A stretch of DNA of 64,000 bases from Bradyrhizobium sp. CER78 (GCF_029846235.1 NZ_JARVWP010000004.1:434001-498000); one strand, 5' to 3'. Shown: positions 52,961-61,554, numbered from the stretch's first letter. The notes: a model not told the origin generated them from the letters alone. A program made the numbers and translations.

Positions 52961-53203
52961 TTAGCCCTCTTTTCGCTGGTCGCGACGGCTGCTTTTTAGC
53001 TAGTCATCCGAACTTGTTAGAACCAGTCTATGTCGGATTTTCCGGCCCGCGCAGCACAATTCTGGGCGACCGAGCCCGTCGCTCAAAAATCGCAATATCG
53101 TGCCGGGAATATCAGAGGGCCGTTTCGGTTTCTGTCGCAGGATCGGCTCGCGGCGAAATGGCGTAACGCGTCTTGTGGACCGGAAGGTGCGGAAGGTGAA
53201 TGG

Positions 53204-54430
53204 ATGCGGCGACGATTTCGAACGACCGGTGCGATTCTGGTCGTAGCGCTGTTGTGCAGTGCGTTCGCGGCCCGCGAATGCTCCGCTGCGCCGACCGACG
53301 ACATCATCGCCCGCGGCAAGGCGCTCACGATCGCCGGCGACTGCGCGAGCTGCCACACGGCCGATCCGGCAAAGCCCTTCGCCGGAGGCAAGCGGATCGA
53401 CACGCCGTTCGGTACGGTGTTCTCTGCGAATCTCACGCCCGACCGCGATACCGGCATCGGCGGCTGGAGCGACGACGATTTCCTCCGCGCGCTACGCAGC
53501 GGCGTCTCGCCGAACGGCAAGCATTATTATCCCGCCTTCCCGTACCCCTCCTTCACGAAACTGATCCGCGACGACATCCTGGCGATCCGCGCCTATCTCG
53601 CGACGCTGGCGCCGGTCAGCGACAGGGCGCCGCCAGCGCAGCTGCGCTGGCCGTATTGCTACCGCGTGCTGATGCGGGCGTGGAATGCGCTGTTCTTCAC
53701 GCCGGGCATCATCCAGCCGGACCAGAGCAAGGGCGCGGACTGGAATCGCGGCCGCTATCTGGTCGAGGCGCTCGCCCATTGCGGCGCCTGCCACACGCCG
53801 AAGAATGCCTTCGGCGCCGACAGGCGCGACCGGGCCTTCGAGGGCAGCATGGTCCAGGGCATGTTCGCACCACGGCTCGATGGCGCCGCGCGCGGCGGGC
53901 TGAAGTCATGGAGCGCTGACGACATCGCCGAATATCTGCAGAGCGGCCGCAATGGGCACAGTCATGCCGGCCCGCTGATGTCCGAGGTGGTGGTCAACTC
54001 GACCTCGAAGATGAGCGATGCCGATGTGCGCGCTATCGCCACCTATCTGAAGAGCCTGCCAGCCGGCGCACCGGAGCCGCAGGTCACCCCGCCCTCGCCG
54101 GCACAGATGAGCAACGGCGAGCGGATCTATCGCGGCGCCTGCGTCGCCTGCCATGAACTCGACGGCACAGGCAGCCCGCGAATTTATCCGCCGCTGCCCG
54201 GCAACGCCAATCTGCAATCGGCCAATCCGGCGAGCACGCTGCGCATCATCCTCGACGGCGCGCAGACCTTGACCACGCCGCGCGCGCCCAACGCCGGCTC
54301 GATGCCGGCCTACCCGAAACTGACCGATCAGGAGATCGCGGACGTTGCGACCTATATCCGCAATTCCTGGGGCAATGCGGCGCCGGCCGTGACCGCGGAC
54401 GAGGTCGCCGAAGCGCGGACGGCGAAATAG
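53204..54430 (+). CDS. Exported tri-haem cytochrome c (dehydrogenase cytochrome subunit)
   Basis: A 408-residue periplasmic or membrane-linked cytochrome with three CxxCH sites: CASCH near residue 46, CGACH near 194 and CVACH near 313. The leader (MRRRFRTTGAILVVALLCSA) is a signal peptide; I chose this ATG (53204, after GGAAGG). Domain pattern (LTPDRDTGIGGWSDDDFLRA, HYYPAFPYPSFTKLIRDDIL, GRYLVEALAHCGACHTPKN) matches the cytochrome subunits of gluconate, alcohol and isoquinoline-type dehydrogenases. No catalytic flavin or molybdenum subunit is adjacent, so it is a lone member or its partner is elsewhere. Confidence 0.9.
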   Translation: MRRRFRTTGAILVVALLCSAFAARECSAAPTDDIIARGKALTIAGDCASCHTADPAKPFAGGKRIDTPFGTVFSANLTPDRDTGIGGWSDDDFLRALRSGVSPNGKHYYPAFPYPSFTKLIRDDILAIRAYLATLAPVSDRAPPAQLRWPYCYRVLMRAWNALFFTPGIIQPDQSKGADWNRGRYLVEALAHCGACHTPKNAFGADRRDRAFEGSMVQGMFAPRLDGAARGGLKSWSADDIAEYLQSGRNGHSHAGPLMSEVVVNSTSKMSDADVRAIATYLKSLPAGAPEPQVTPPSPAQMSNGERIYRGACVACHELDGTGSPRIYPPLPGNANLQSANPASTLRIILDGAQTLTTPRAPNAGSMPAYPKLTDQEIADVATYIRNSWGNAAPAVTADEVAEARTAK

Positions 54431-54433
54431 CGC

Positions 54434-55075
54434 TCACCGCTCCTCGTCAGAGAACACGAATTTCGGCATCTCCCATCTGTAGCGGATCGCGAGCATCCGG
54501 AAGCTCAGGCCGAGCGCGAAGGTCAGCAGGGTCCAGACCGGTGGGTTGAGGTTCAGTCCGAACGCGGTCGCATAGAACAGCCCTGTCACCACGGAGACGC
54601 TGGCGTAGAGCTCGCTGCGAAACAGCAGCGGCACCTCGTTGCAGAGGATGTCGCGCAACACGCCGCCGGCGCAGCCGGTGATCATGCCGGAGACGATCAC
54701 GATCGGCAGCGAGGCGTCGACCTGCCAGGCCACGTCGCAGCCGGCCATGGTGAACACCACGAGCCCGATCGCATCGAGCACGAGGAATGCGAGATTGAGC
54801 CTGACCACCAGCCGCGCCAGCAGGATGGTCGCGAAGGCGCCGGCCGCCGCGACCGCAAGGTAGATCGGGTTCGCGACCCAGAGCAGCGGATAATGCCCGA
54901 GCAGCACGTCGCGGATGGTGCCGCCGCCGAGCGCGGTGATCGCGCCTAACATGCAGACGCCGGCCCAATCCATGCTGCGCCGGCCGGCCGCCAGCGCCGC
55001 CGTCATCGATTGCGCCGCAACGGCAATGAACGAGAGCACGTGCAGCACCGAATCGGTGGGCGGCATGGTCCACAT
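54434..55075 (-). CDS. TRIC/UPF0126-family membrane protein
   Basis: A 213-residue integral membrane protein with about seven helices in two repeats, each with a glycine-rich loop (GAITALGGGTIRDVLLGHYP and GMITGCAGGVLRDILCNEVP), the signature of the bacterial TRIC cation-channel/UPF0126 family. The ATG at 55075 has GAGG upstream (an alternative is 55066). It is convergent with the cytochrome gene by 4 bases of spacer. Probable ion channel; ion not known. Confidence 0.9.
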   Translation of the reverse strand: MWTMPPTDSVLHVLSFIAVAAQSMTAALAAGRRSMDWAGVCMLGAITALGGGTIRDVLLGHYPLLWVANPIYLAVAAAGAFATILLARLVVRLNLAFLVLDAIGLVVFTMAGCDVAWQVDASLPIVIVSGMITGCAGGVLRDILCNEVPLLFRSELYASVSVVTGLFYATAFGLNLNPPVWTLLTFALGLSFRMLAIRYRWEMPKFVFSDEER

Positions 55076-55221
55076 TGAAAAGGCCTCATGGAACAGGTTT
55101 GGAACCGCTGGGAATCGCCGGTTCCTGGATGGACTGGTTGCAACATTGGCGCGGAACATCCGAACGCGCCAGCCATTGTCCCCTGTGTTTAGCTTTGAGG
55201 TGCTAACGGAGGAACTTTGCA

Positions 55222-55653
55222 ATGGCTTACAACCCTGACGATCCGTATCGCGCCAACCTGACCGATGACGAAATCCGCCGTCAGGCGCGCTTCAACAGCC
55301 TGGACAACGAGTTGCAGCCGGACCCGGAACTGCGGGAGGGATCGGCAAGCAGCACCAAGATCGCGATGTTCGCAGTTGCGGTGGCCGTGGTGCTCGGCGC
55401 GCTGTTCTACGGGTTGAACAACACGTCGGTCCACGAGGCGGGCACGACGCCGTCGACGCAGACAGCCCAGCAACAGCCGGCCAATCCGGCCGGGGCGCCT
55501 CCGGGCATGCGCGACGTGACGCCGAAGCCCAACAGCCAGCCCGGCGTGACCACGGGCGCGGCACCGGCGCAGCCGGCCAGCCCGCCGTCGGACATGAACA
55601 AGTCTGACATGAACAAGCCGGCCGCCCCGCCGGCCGAGAATTCGAAGCAATAA
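55222..55653 (+). CDS. Membrane-anchored hypothetical protein
   Basis: A 143-residue product with a charged N-terminus (MAYNPDDPYRANLTDDEIRR), one membrane helix near residue 55 (IAMFAVAVAVVLGALFYGL) and a low-complexity Pro/Ala/Thr/Gln-rich tail, including a short duplication (SDMNKSDMNKP). GGAGG before the ATG. Likely a small inner-membrane protein with an extracytoplasmic tail. Function unknown. Confidence 0.75.
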   Translation: MAYNPDDPYRANLTDDEIRRQARFNSLDNELQPDPELREGSASSTKIAMFAVAVAVVLGALFYGLNNTSVHEAGTTPSTQTAQQQPANPAGAPPGMRDVTPKPNSQPGVTTGAAPAQPASPPSDMNKSDMNKPAAPPAENSKQ

Positions 55654-55675
55654 CTGACGACACTGACCAGGCGCG

Positions 55676-55707
55676 AGCAGCGGGCCCAAGCGGTCCGCTG
55701 CTTTTTT
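55676..55707 (+). terminator. Intrinsic terminator
   Basis: AGCAGCGG and CCGCTGCT form an 8-bp stem with a GC-rich loop, followed by five T residues (55703-55707). It ends the plus-strand gene at 55222-55653. Confidence 0.8.
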
Positions 55708-55718
55708 GCACGCAAGGT

Positions 55719-56537
55719 CTACTTGAACATCTTGTTGAGCTCACCGCCGGGATAGCCGTTGGCGAATTCGGTGAAGGTGCCTTTCTCGGCCATTTCCTTC
55801 GCCGCCTTCATGACGCCGGTCCAGGCCATCCGCGCCAGCGCGCCGCCGACACTGATCCGCCGTACGCCGAGATCGGCCACCACTTGCAACGTCAGCTCCG
55901 ACGCGCCGCCGATCAGGAGATTGACCGGCTTCGGCGCCACCGCCTTCACGACTGCGGTAATTTCCTCTTTCGTCGAAATGCCCGGCGAATACAAAACATC
56001 CGCGCCGGCTTCCGAGTAGGCCTGCAGCCGTTCGATCACCAGGTTGAGGTCCCTCTTCCCCCACAGGAACGCCTCGCAGCGGCCGGTGAGCAGCACGCCG
56101 CTGTTGTCGGCATCGATCGCCTTGCGCGCCGCTTTGATCCGCTCGACCGCGAGCTTGTGCTCGAACAGCGGATTGGCCGCATCACCGGTGGAGTCCTCGA
56201 TCGACAGCCCGGCGACGCCGGTCTTGACGCCGCGCGCGACATTGATCGCGACCTTCTCGGGCTCGACGGCGAAGCCGCCCTCGAAATCCGCATTGACGGG
56301 AATATCGACGGCCGCGCAGATCGCCGTCAGGTGATCGCAGACGTCGTCGACGGTAACGCGGTTATCGGCCTTGGCGATGGTCCAGGCGAAGCCCGCGCTG
56401 GTCGAGGCCAGCGCCTTGAAGCCGAGATGTTGCAAGGCGCGCGCGCTGCCGGCATCGAACGGGTTCGGAATGATGAAGCACCCGCTCTCGTGCAGCTTCT
56501 TGAAGGCGGCTCGTTTGTCAGCAGTTGTCAGTGGCAT
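55719..56537 (-). CDS. Isocitrate lyase/PEP mutase-family protein
   Basis: A 272-residue barrel enzyme of the PEP mutase/isocitrate lyase superfamily: FDAGSARALQHLGFKALAST, VDIPVNADFEGGFA (metal Asp), GVAGLSIEDSTGDAANPLFE and TGRCEAFLWGKRDL, with the Glu/Asp metal site. The lyase KKCGH-type loop is altered, so it is probably a C-C lyase or mutase of other 2-oxo- or phosphonate-type acids rather than isocitrate lyase. GGGAGCG precedes the ATG. It ends a minus-strand run after the NIPSNAP and ABM genes. Confidence 0.88.
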   Translation of the reverse strand: MPLTTADKRAAFKKLHESGCFIIPNPFDAGSARALQHLGFKALASTSAGFAWTIAKADNRVTVDDVCDHLTAICAAVDIPVNADFEGGFAVEPEKVAINVARGVKTGVAGLSIEDSTGDAANPLFEHKLAVERIKAARKAIDADNSGVLLTGRCEAFLWGKRDLNLVIERLQAYSEAGADVLYSPGISTKEEITAVVKAVAPKPVNLLIGGASELTLQVVADLGVRRISVGGALARMAWTGVMKAAKEMAEKGTFTEFANGYPGGELNKMFK

Positions 56538-56593
56538 GGTTCGCTCCCTGGCGTCGTTGGCCGCGCACAGATAGGCACGCAGGCTGCGCGGTG

Positions 56594-56944
56594 CTAGTGC
56601 GGCTCATGCACCGCGCGACTATCTTTCGGTGCCTGCTCGCGCTCGTTCAGTCCGTAATCCCGGATCACGCTTGCCACACGCAGGCGATAGTCGTCAAAAA
56701 TCCGCGCGCGCCCCTTGGCCTGGGTGCGACGGTGCTCGATGGTGTTGCGCCAGGCTTCCACCGCGGCCTCGTCGCGGAAGAATGACAGCGACACGAACTT
56801 GCCCGGCTCGGTGAGGCTCTCGAACCGCTCGACCGAAATGAAGCCGTCGATCTCCTGCAGGATCGGCTTCAGCTCGGCGGCGAGGTCGAAATACAGATTC
56901 CGGTGCTCCGGCTTCGGCCAGACTTCGAAGATCACGGCGATCAT
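56594..56944 (-). CDS. Antibiotic biosynthesis monooxygenase (ABM) family protein
   Basis: A 116-residue dimeric alpha+beta barrel protein: MIAVIFEVWPKPEHRNLYFD, GFISVERFESLTEPGKFVSL and ESAWRNTIEHRR-like VEAWRNTIEHRRTQAKGRAR. ABM proteins oxidise quinones or polyketides, or act as stress proteins. GGAGG precedes the ATG. It is downstream of the NIPSNAP gene by 32 bases, with a related fold; the pair may work together. Substrate unknown. Confidence 0.85.
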   Translation of the reverse strand: MIAVIFEVWPKPEHRNLYFDLAAELKPILQEIDGFISVERFESLTEPGKFVSLSFFRDEAAVEAWRNTIEHRRTQAKGRARIFDDYRLRVASVIRDYGLNEREQAPKDSRAVHEPH

Positions 56945-56976
56945 GGGCGCCTCCGCTCATTGTTGTCGTCGAGCGA

Positions 56977-57285
56977 CTATAGCTCGACTTTGCGCAGAAA
57001 TGTGCGCTCCTCGGCAAGGATGAAGCGGTTTTGTTCGGCGAAGTTGAAGTTCGCCACGCCCTCGCTGTCCTGGCGCAGCCGCGCGCGATAGGCCTCGTAG
57101 GCGGCAAGGCTCTCGAACGAGATCAGCGCGAAGCCGATGTTGTTGGTGCCCTCATGGGGCATCCAGTAGCCGAGCAGATCGCCGCCGCAGCGCGGGATGA
57201 TCGACAGCCAGTTCCGCGAATACTCCTCGAACATCGCGCGCTTGAACGGATCGAGCTGGTAGCGGATGAAGACGGTGATGGTCAT
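56977..57285 (-). CDS. NIPSNAP-family protein
   Basis: A 102-residue protein of the NIPSNAP fold, again a ferredoxin-like dimeric barrel: [40 protein letters not shown] and [26 protein letters not shown] precedes the ATG. It is the first gene of the probable operon with the ABM and PEP-mutase genes, divergent from the ArsR-type regulator. Biochemical role of bacterial NIPSNAPs is largely unknown. Confidence 0.87.
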   Translation of the reverse strand: MTITVFIRYQLDPFKRAMFEEYSRNWLSIIPRCGGDLLGYWMPHEGTNNIGFALISFESLAAYEAYRARLRQDSEGVANFNFAEQNRFILAEERTFLRKVEL

Positions 57286-57305
57286 TTATGGCCTCCTGCT
57301 GGTTC

Positions 57306-57423
57306 CGTCATTGCGAGCGTCAGCGAAGCAATCCATCGCTCCGCATATGCGGGAAGATGGATTGCTTCGTCGCTTCAGCGCAAAATTGCTTCGCAATTTT
57401 GTCGCGAGCTCCTCGCAATGACG
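57306..57423. repeat. Palindromic repeat (CGTCATTGCGAG type)
   Basis: About 118 bases with CGTCATTGCGAGCGTCAGCG at one end and GCTCCTCGCAATGACG at the other, inverted. Inner dyads: AAGCAATCCATC/GATGGATTGCTT and AAAATTGCTTCGCAATTTT. It sits in the divergent promoter region between the NIPSNAP gene and the ArsR-type gene. Confidence 0.75.
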
Positions 57424-57479
57424 AGGTGGTGAGACACTATCGCCTTGCCCGACCTCGATGCTTCGGCTATCATCGAACT

Positions 57480-58175
57480 ATGAAAGCAGGACCCGACATC
57501 TCCCGGATCGCCGCCCTGGTCGGCGATCCCGCACGCTGCAACATGCTGACCGCGCTGATGACCGGCCGCGCGCTGACCGCGAGCGAGCTGGCGCAGGAAG
57601 CCGGCATCACGCCGCAGACGGCGAGTTCGCATCTCGCCAAGCTCGAGGCCGGCGGGCTGATCGAGCCCGAGAAGCAGGGCCGCCACCGCTACTATCGCCT
57701 CAGTGATCCCGACGTCGCCGACGTGCTGGAAGGCCTGCAGGGCATCGCCGCCCGCGCCGGCCACATGCGCGTGCGCACCGGGCCGAAGGATCCGGCACTG
57801 CGCCGCGCCCGCATCTGCTACGACCATCTCGCCGGCGATCTCGGTGTGCAGATGCTCGACAGCATGAAGCGACAGAAGCTGGTGCGCCAGAGCAAGCAGG
57901 CGATCGAGCTGACCGGCGAAGGCAAGCGCTTCATGGCCGAGGAGCTGCAGATCGACGCCGATGCGCTGACCCATCCGCGCCGTCCGGTGTGCAAGGCCTG
58001 CCTCGACTGGAGCGAGCGGCGGCACCACCTCGCCGGCACGCTGGGCGCTGCGATGATGGACCGCTTCACCGAATTGAAATGGGCCGCGCGCGACGCGACG
58101 CCCGGCAGCCGCGTCGTCAATTTCTCGCGCAACGGCGAGAAGCGGTTCGCGGCGCTGTTCGGCGCAGGCGAGTAA
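57480..58175 (+). CDS. ArsR/SmtB-family transcriptional regulator
   Basis: A 231-residue regulator. The winged helix is in residues 1-85: GDPARCNMLTALMTGRALTA, SELAQEAGITPQTASSHLAK, LEAGGLIEPEKQGRHRYYRL. The C-terminal half ends with VCKACLDWSERRHHLAGTLG, a Cys/His pair motif common in this long ArsR subfamily. No CVC metal box is seen in the DNA-binding helix, so the inducer need not be a metal. The divergent NIPSNAP-ABM-PEP mutase operon is the likely target. Confidence 0.9.
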   Translation: MKAGPDISRIAALVGDPARCNMLTALMTGRALTASELAQEAGITPQTASSHLAKLEAGGLIEPEKQGRHRYYRLSDPDVADVLEGLQGIAARAGHMRVRTGPKDPALRRARICYDHLAGDLGVQMLDSMKRQKLVRQSKQAIELTGEGKRFMAEELQIDADALTHPRRPVCKACLDWSERRHHLAGTLGAAMMDRFTELKWAARDATPGSRVVNFSRNGEKRFAALFGAGE

Positions 58176-58491
58176 CATCGCGCGTTCAAGTCAGCCGTGG
58201 CGCGGTCATTCGCGAAGCCCCGGTCTCGCTTGTCTCGCTCTCCGATACATTTGGCACCCTCGCCGCTGCGCGCTTCGTGCTGCTCGCGCCCTTGCGAAAT
58301 ATTTTGAAACGATACTGAGCATGCTTGCGACGCACTGACGCAGCTGTGACGCGCAACATTCATGTCGCATTCAGTCCGCAACATTATGGTCGACGACATC
58401 GGGCACGGCTTCTGCAATGATCCCGCCGGGCGAATCGGTAATCTAAACGTTTGTTGCGGTGCCGCAGCGCGGCCCAAATAAAGGAGAAGTC
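58176..58491. other. Intergenic region upstream of a small exported protein gene
   Basis: About 316 bases with no supported gene. The last 60 bases become AT-richer ahead of the ribosome site, as expected for a promoter. No operator is evident. Confidence 0.4.
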
Positions 58492-58761
58492 ATGAAGTAT
58501 CTTTTTGCAGCAGCAGTTTTGGTGACGACCGCATTCGCCGGCATCAGCGCCGCTGACGCGGCTGGTGGCTGCGGCCCCGGCTGGCATCGTGGTCCCTATG
58601 GCGGCTGCGTCAGGAATCGTGGTCCCGTCGTCGTTGCCCCCGGCCCGGTCGTGGTTGAGCGCCCCGTCGTCGTCGCGCCCGGCGCGGTCGTGGTGGCGCC
58701 GCGCGTCCGCGCCTGCCCCTATGGCTTCGCCTGGCGTTACGGCCGTTGCCGCCCGATCTGA
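58492..58761 (+). CDS. Small exported Gly/Val/Pro-rich protein
   Basis: An 89-residue secreted product: signal peptide MKYLFAAAVLVTTAFAGISA (cleavage near ADA-A), then GGCGPGWHRGPYGGCVRNRG with two Cys, a Pro/Val repeat region (VVVAPGPVVVERPVVVAPGA) and a C-terminal CPYGFAWRYGRCRP with two more Cys. AAGGAG before the ATG. Probable disulfide-stabilised surface or periplasmic protein; function unknown. Confidence 0.8.
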   Translation: MKYLFAAAVLVTTAFAGISAADAAGGCGPGWHRGPYGGCVRNRGPVVVAPGPVVVERPVVVAPGAVVVAPRVRACPYGFAWRYGRCRPI

Positions 58762-58784
58762 TCGCGGCGCATCTCGAGTAAACA

Positions 58785-58809
58785 AAACCCCGCCTCGCGC
58801 GGGGTTTTT
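58785..58809 (+). terminator. Intrinsic terminator
   Basis: CCCCGC and GCGGGG (58788-58804) form a stem with a short loop, flanked by AAA before and five T residues after. It is directly downstream of the small exported protein gene. Confidence 0.85.
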
Positions 58810-58831
58810 CTTTTTCGACATGGAGTCGATA

Positions 58832-59131
58832 TCACCAGCGGCGCCAGTGATGACGGCGCCAGTGACGGCGCCAATGACGGCGGCGCCAACCCCAATGCCT
58901 GTGGTGCCAGCGCCGATGATGCCAACCGCGATGCCAACGCACCTGCTCGGGCTTCAGGCGATTGACCTCGTCGCCCGTGGTCACGGCGGGATGCGCATCG
59001 TTGGTCGCCGGCGAGCGTGCATCCTGGTTGAGGGGAAGCGGCGCGAGCGGCGCCGCCTGGGCCGTCGCTGCGAAAGCGGCTGCACCGGCGGCCGCACCGA
59101 AGGCGATCTTCAGAAAATCCCTGCGTTCCAT
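58832..59131 (-). CDS. Twin-arginine-leader small protein with His/Arg/Trp-rich tail
   Basis: A 99-residue product. The leader MERRDFLKIAFGAAAGAAAF then AATAQA is a good Tat signal (RRDFLK). After an Asp/Asn-containing spacer, the C-terminal 40 residues alternate His, Arg and Trp (WHRGWHHRRWHHRHWGWRR). The ATG at 59131 follows AGGGA. The design matches the gene at 37135-37428, without evident sequence identity outside the leader and tail style. The tail may bind metal or anionic polymer; this is speculation. Confidence 0.72.
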   Translation of the reverse strand: MERRDFLKIAFGAAAGAAAFAATAQAAPLAPLPLNQDARSPATNDAHPAVTTGDEVNRLKPEQVRWHRGWHHRRWHHRHWGWRRRHWRRHWRRHHWRRW

Positions 59132-59390
59132 GAGCGTTTCCCTTTGTTGCTGAGTTGGACCAACCGCCCCCCTTGAGTTTTTGCGCCCCGACCTGAACGT
59201 TCGCTGAACCGCACGATCACGTTTCGCGGAACTCGACGTCTCGCTGCGGCATCCACAACGCCGTGACGTCACGCAACAATCACGATCCGACGGCCTCGTC
59301 CGCGCGCATCGGTCATGCTCGTTCCGCCGGTTTCGTGAAACGTCGAACCGAACTAGCATCGCAGCACAACGACATCTCCGGGAGGCCGCC

Positions 59391-59741
59391 ATGAAGTCAG
59401 GACAACCGCTCAAGGATGCCAGCCACCTCTACGAAGTCGAACGCCGTGCCCTGCACGCCGCCCGCCCCGGCTTTCGCATCATGGAGTTGCAGCTCTCGCC
59501 GACCCAGAAAGTGCCGTGGCACACCCACAGCAACATCTCCGACACGTTCTACGTGCTGGAGGGCCAGATGCGGCTGTTCCTGCAGGAGCCGAAGGAGGAG
59601 CTGAACCTGAAGGTCGGCGAAGTCTACGCCGTGCGCCCCACCCGCCCGCACCTCGTCACCAACGCCGGCACGACGTCGCTGACGTTCCTGATCCTCCAAG
59701 GCGTCGGAGAGTACGACTACGTGCCGCTGGCGTCTGAGTAA
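59391..59741 (+). CDS. Cupin-domain protein
   Basis: A 116-residue single-cupin protein. The first cupin motif is WHTHSNISDTFYVLEGQMRL (His-x-His, Glu in the usual spacing) and the second PTRPHLVTNAG (His). A metal site is therefore intact. GGGAGG precedes the ATG. It could be a small dioxygenase, isomerase or ligand-binding protein; the substrate is not known. Confidence 0.9.
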   Translation: MKSGQPLKDASHLYEVERRALHAARPGFRIMELQLSPTQKVPWHTHSNISDTFYVLEGQMRLFLQEPKEELNLKVGEVYAVRPTRPHLVTNAGTTSLTFLILQGVGEYDYVPLASE

Positions 59742-59764
59742 GGAGCGCGTGACTTTCTCCGATT

Positions 59765-60032
59765 GTCGTCCCTGCGAAAGCAGGGACCCGTAACCACGGA
59801 TGCATGTTGCGAGAGGGATCGTCGCTCCAGCGTCGTGCAAAAATCGGCAATTGGGGTAATGGGTCCTGGCTTTCGCCAGGACGACGAGGAGGATGGCTTT
59901 CGATTCAAGATGTCGAAGAGCGCGGTGTCATCACCCGCGAAAGCGGGTGATCCAGTATTCCAGAGGCAGCAGTGCTTGAGCCGAGAAGCCGCGGCGTACT
60001 GGATCGCCCGGTCGAGCCGGGCGATGACAGCT
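59765..60032. repeat. Composite palindromic repeat element, copy 2
   Basis: The same block order as at 10555-10823: GTCGTCCCTGCGAAAGCAGG, the inverse CCTGGCTTTCGCCAGGACGA, then GTCATCACCCGCGAAAGCGG, ATCCAGTATTCCAGAGGCAG and the closing GGGCGATGACAGCT. The inner spacers differ, while blocks and even ATTCAAGATG between them are kept. The rest of 59742-60174 holds no supported gene. Confidence 0.85.
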
Positions 60033-60174
60033 GTAGGTGCGGATCGAGCTTCGCGTTCTCGCGACATGAATCGTCCGAGCTTTGCTCTTCGTTTCCGCCC
60101 GCTTGAAGAGAGCGCGGCAAAAGCCGGGTGCCGATTGACTTGCACGCCCCCAAATCAGCGCGCGGCTGAGCGCC

Positions 60175-60522
60175 TCACATCAGCTTCAGCGGCGCATCGT
60201 GCACCAGGCGCAGGTCGATATTGCCAATCAGCCGCGCACGGCGCGCCTCGGCGGTGCTGATGGCGGCCTCGGTTTGCCGCAAGGTGCTGACGTTCGATCC
60301 GAGCGACACGATGCCGCCGAGCACCAGCGCAATCGACCCGAGCGCCGCGGTTTCTCCTGAGCCCAACAGGCCGAGCAGCGTGACGAGCAGCAGCACGAAC
60401 CCGCCGGCGATTGCCACCTTCGATCCGAGAATGATCCGCCGCGACCGTTCGGCGCTCTCGGCAAGCTCCTCGATCTGCGCCTCGATCTCGGAGATCTCGT
60501 CGGCCGGCTCGTCTTCGGTCAT
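60175..60522 (-). CDS. Small membrane hypothetical protein
   Basis: A 115-residue product: an acidic coiled N-terminus (DEISEIEAQIEELAESAERS), two adjacent membrane helices (VAIAGGFVLLLVTLLGLLG; TAALGSIALVLGGIVSLGS) and a charged C-terminal helix (LRQTEAAISTAEARRARLIG). No family recognised. It is the last gene with the typical high-GC bias before the composition changes. Confidence 0.65.
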   Translation of the reverse strand: MTEDEPADEISEIEAQIEELAESAERSRRIILGSKVAIAGGFVLLLVTLLGLLGSGETAALGSIALVLGGIVSLGSNVSTLRQTEAAISTAEARRARLIGNIDLRLVHDAPLKLM

Positions 60523-60782
60523 GACTTCTAACTCTAGAGAGGATTAGGCGACTGCGTCCTCCGTAGCTCAACGAGCGAACGCGGACGCCGTGACGCGCCG
60601 CCGATCGTGCCGGAGGTGGTGGATTACGCTTGGGCTAACCGTCTCGCTCGCTACTCGCTCGCTCATCACGGGGAATATCCGGGCCTTCGTTCTTACGCTT
60701 CTTAACGAATTCGGACGAAATTGAGAGCGGCATTCGATCAATTCCTGGCTTCCCACAATACTTCTCCCGCAGCTCCGCACTC
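60523..60782. other. Intergenic region at the composition boundary
   Basis: 260 bases with no supported gene between the high-GC membrane protein gene and the AT-richer genes to the right. No tRNA, integrase or direct repeat is visible that would mark an insertion point. Confidence 0.4.
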
Positions 60783-61430
60783 TCACGCTCCGAAACAAGG
60801 CTGTACTTTAGTAAAGGCGGTGATCATGGCCCGCGAGTGGAAATTGCGAATCGCGCGAATGGATCGAACGATGAAGCGCGCAACAGCGTCCATCCCCTCA
60901 CCTATATCACCCCGCCGCGCACGCTCGAAGATTGGTCGACTTAGTATCTCCTCCGAGAACTCAAACAACGTCACACCGGACATCCGGCCCAAAATCATGC
61001 GGAGCGGATGACTTCCGTCCAACTTGTCTAGTGATTCTGCAGCAAATTTCGCGTCATAGTGAAACGACATCGTGTTTCTCTGTATGCGGGCCCAATCTCC
61101 GGCTTTTAGGCTCGTGGCAATCTGCTCGTATTCCTTCTTCAAATCTCTATGAAACTCGTCAGACATCATATCCTGCCGAAAGAACTTTTGGCAAAGATCA
61201 TGGTATTCGACGATCTTCGACACAATAATCCGATCAATAGTATATCTCCGCGCCAAAATAAGAGCTGACTCGACATCATTTGTGCTCTCAAGCGACTGCT
61301 CAAAAACGATGTAGGGCATTAGCGACACGAGCTCGTTGCAACAATGACTGGACGCGACTAGAAATCCGAGAGCTTGGCGCTCAATCTTTCTCAGATCGCC
61401 GGCAGTGAAGCGGAAGACGAATACCTCCAT
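60783..61430 (-). CDS. Helical hypothetical protein of the terminal accessory region
   Basis: I do not recognise the family. The 215-residue product is mostly helical (EVFVFRFTAGDLRKIERQAL; EYEQIATSLKAGDWARIQRN; FEFSEEILSRPIFERARRGD) with no signal peptide. The ATG follows GAGGAATCG. Codon use is AT-richer than in the rest of the window (AGA, TTA, ATA). It lies downstream of the PLD-like gene on the same strand with a 124-base gap, so it may belong to the same unit. Confidence 0.7.
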   Translation of the reverse strand: MEVFVFRFTAGDLRKIERQALGFLVASSHCCNELVSLMPYIVFEQSLESTNDVESALILARRYTIDRIIVSKIVEYHDLCQKFFRQDMMSDEFHRDLKKEYEQIATSLKAGDWARIQRNTMSFHYDAKFAAESLDKLDGSHPLRMILGRMSGVTLFEFSEEILSRPIFERARRGDIGEGMDAVARFIVRSIRAIRNFHSRAMITAFTKVQPCFGA

Positions 61431-61554
61431 CGATTCCTCACAATGGCAAATGTTGCACGCAATCCGGCGTCTAGACCTACTTACCTTTCACCCATCAGCT
61501 TCGAAATTGCGAGACTCTTGATCGCGTCGGGACTTCTGCCATCCCGCCCGCGTG

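Noticed and set aside
50636-52999. 787-residue open frame on the plus strand antisense to the IOR gene
   Set aside because: It has no recognisable domain and lies entirely opposite a strongly supported gene.
60568-60798. 76-residue minus-strand frame at the composition boundary
   Set aside because: No ribosome site and no coding bias; overlaps the end of the next gene.
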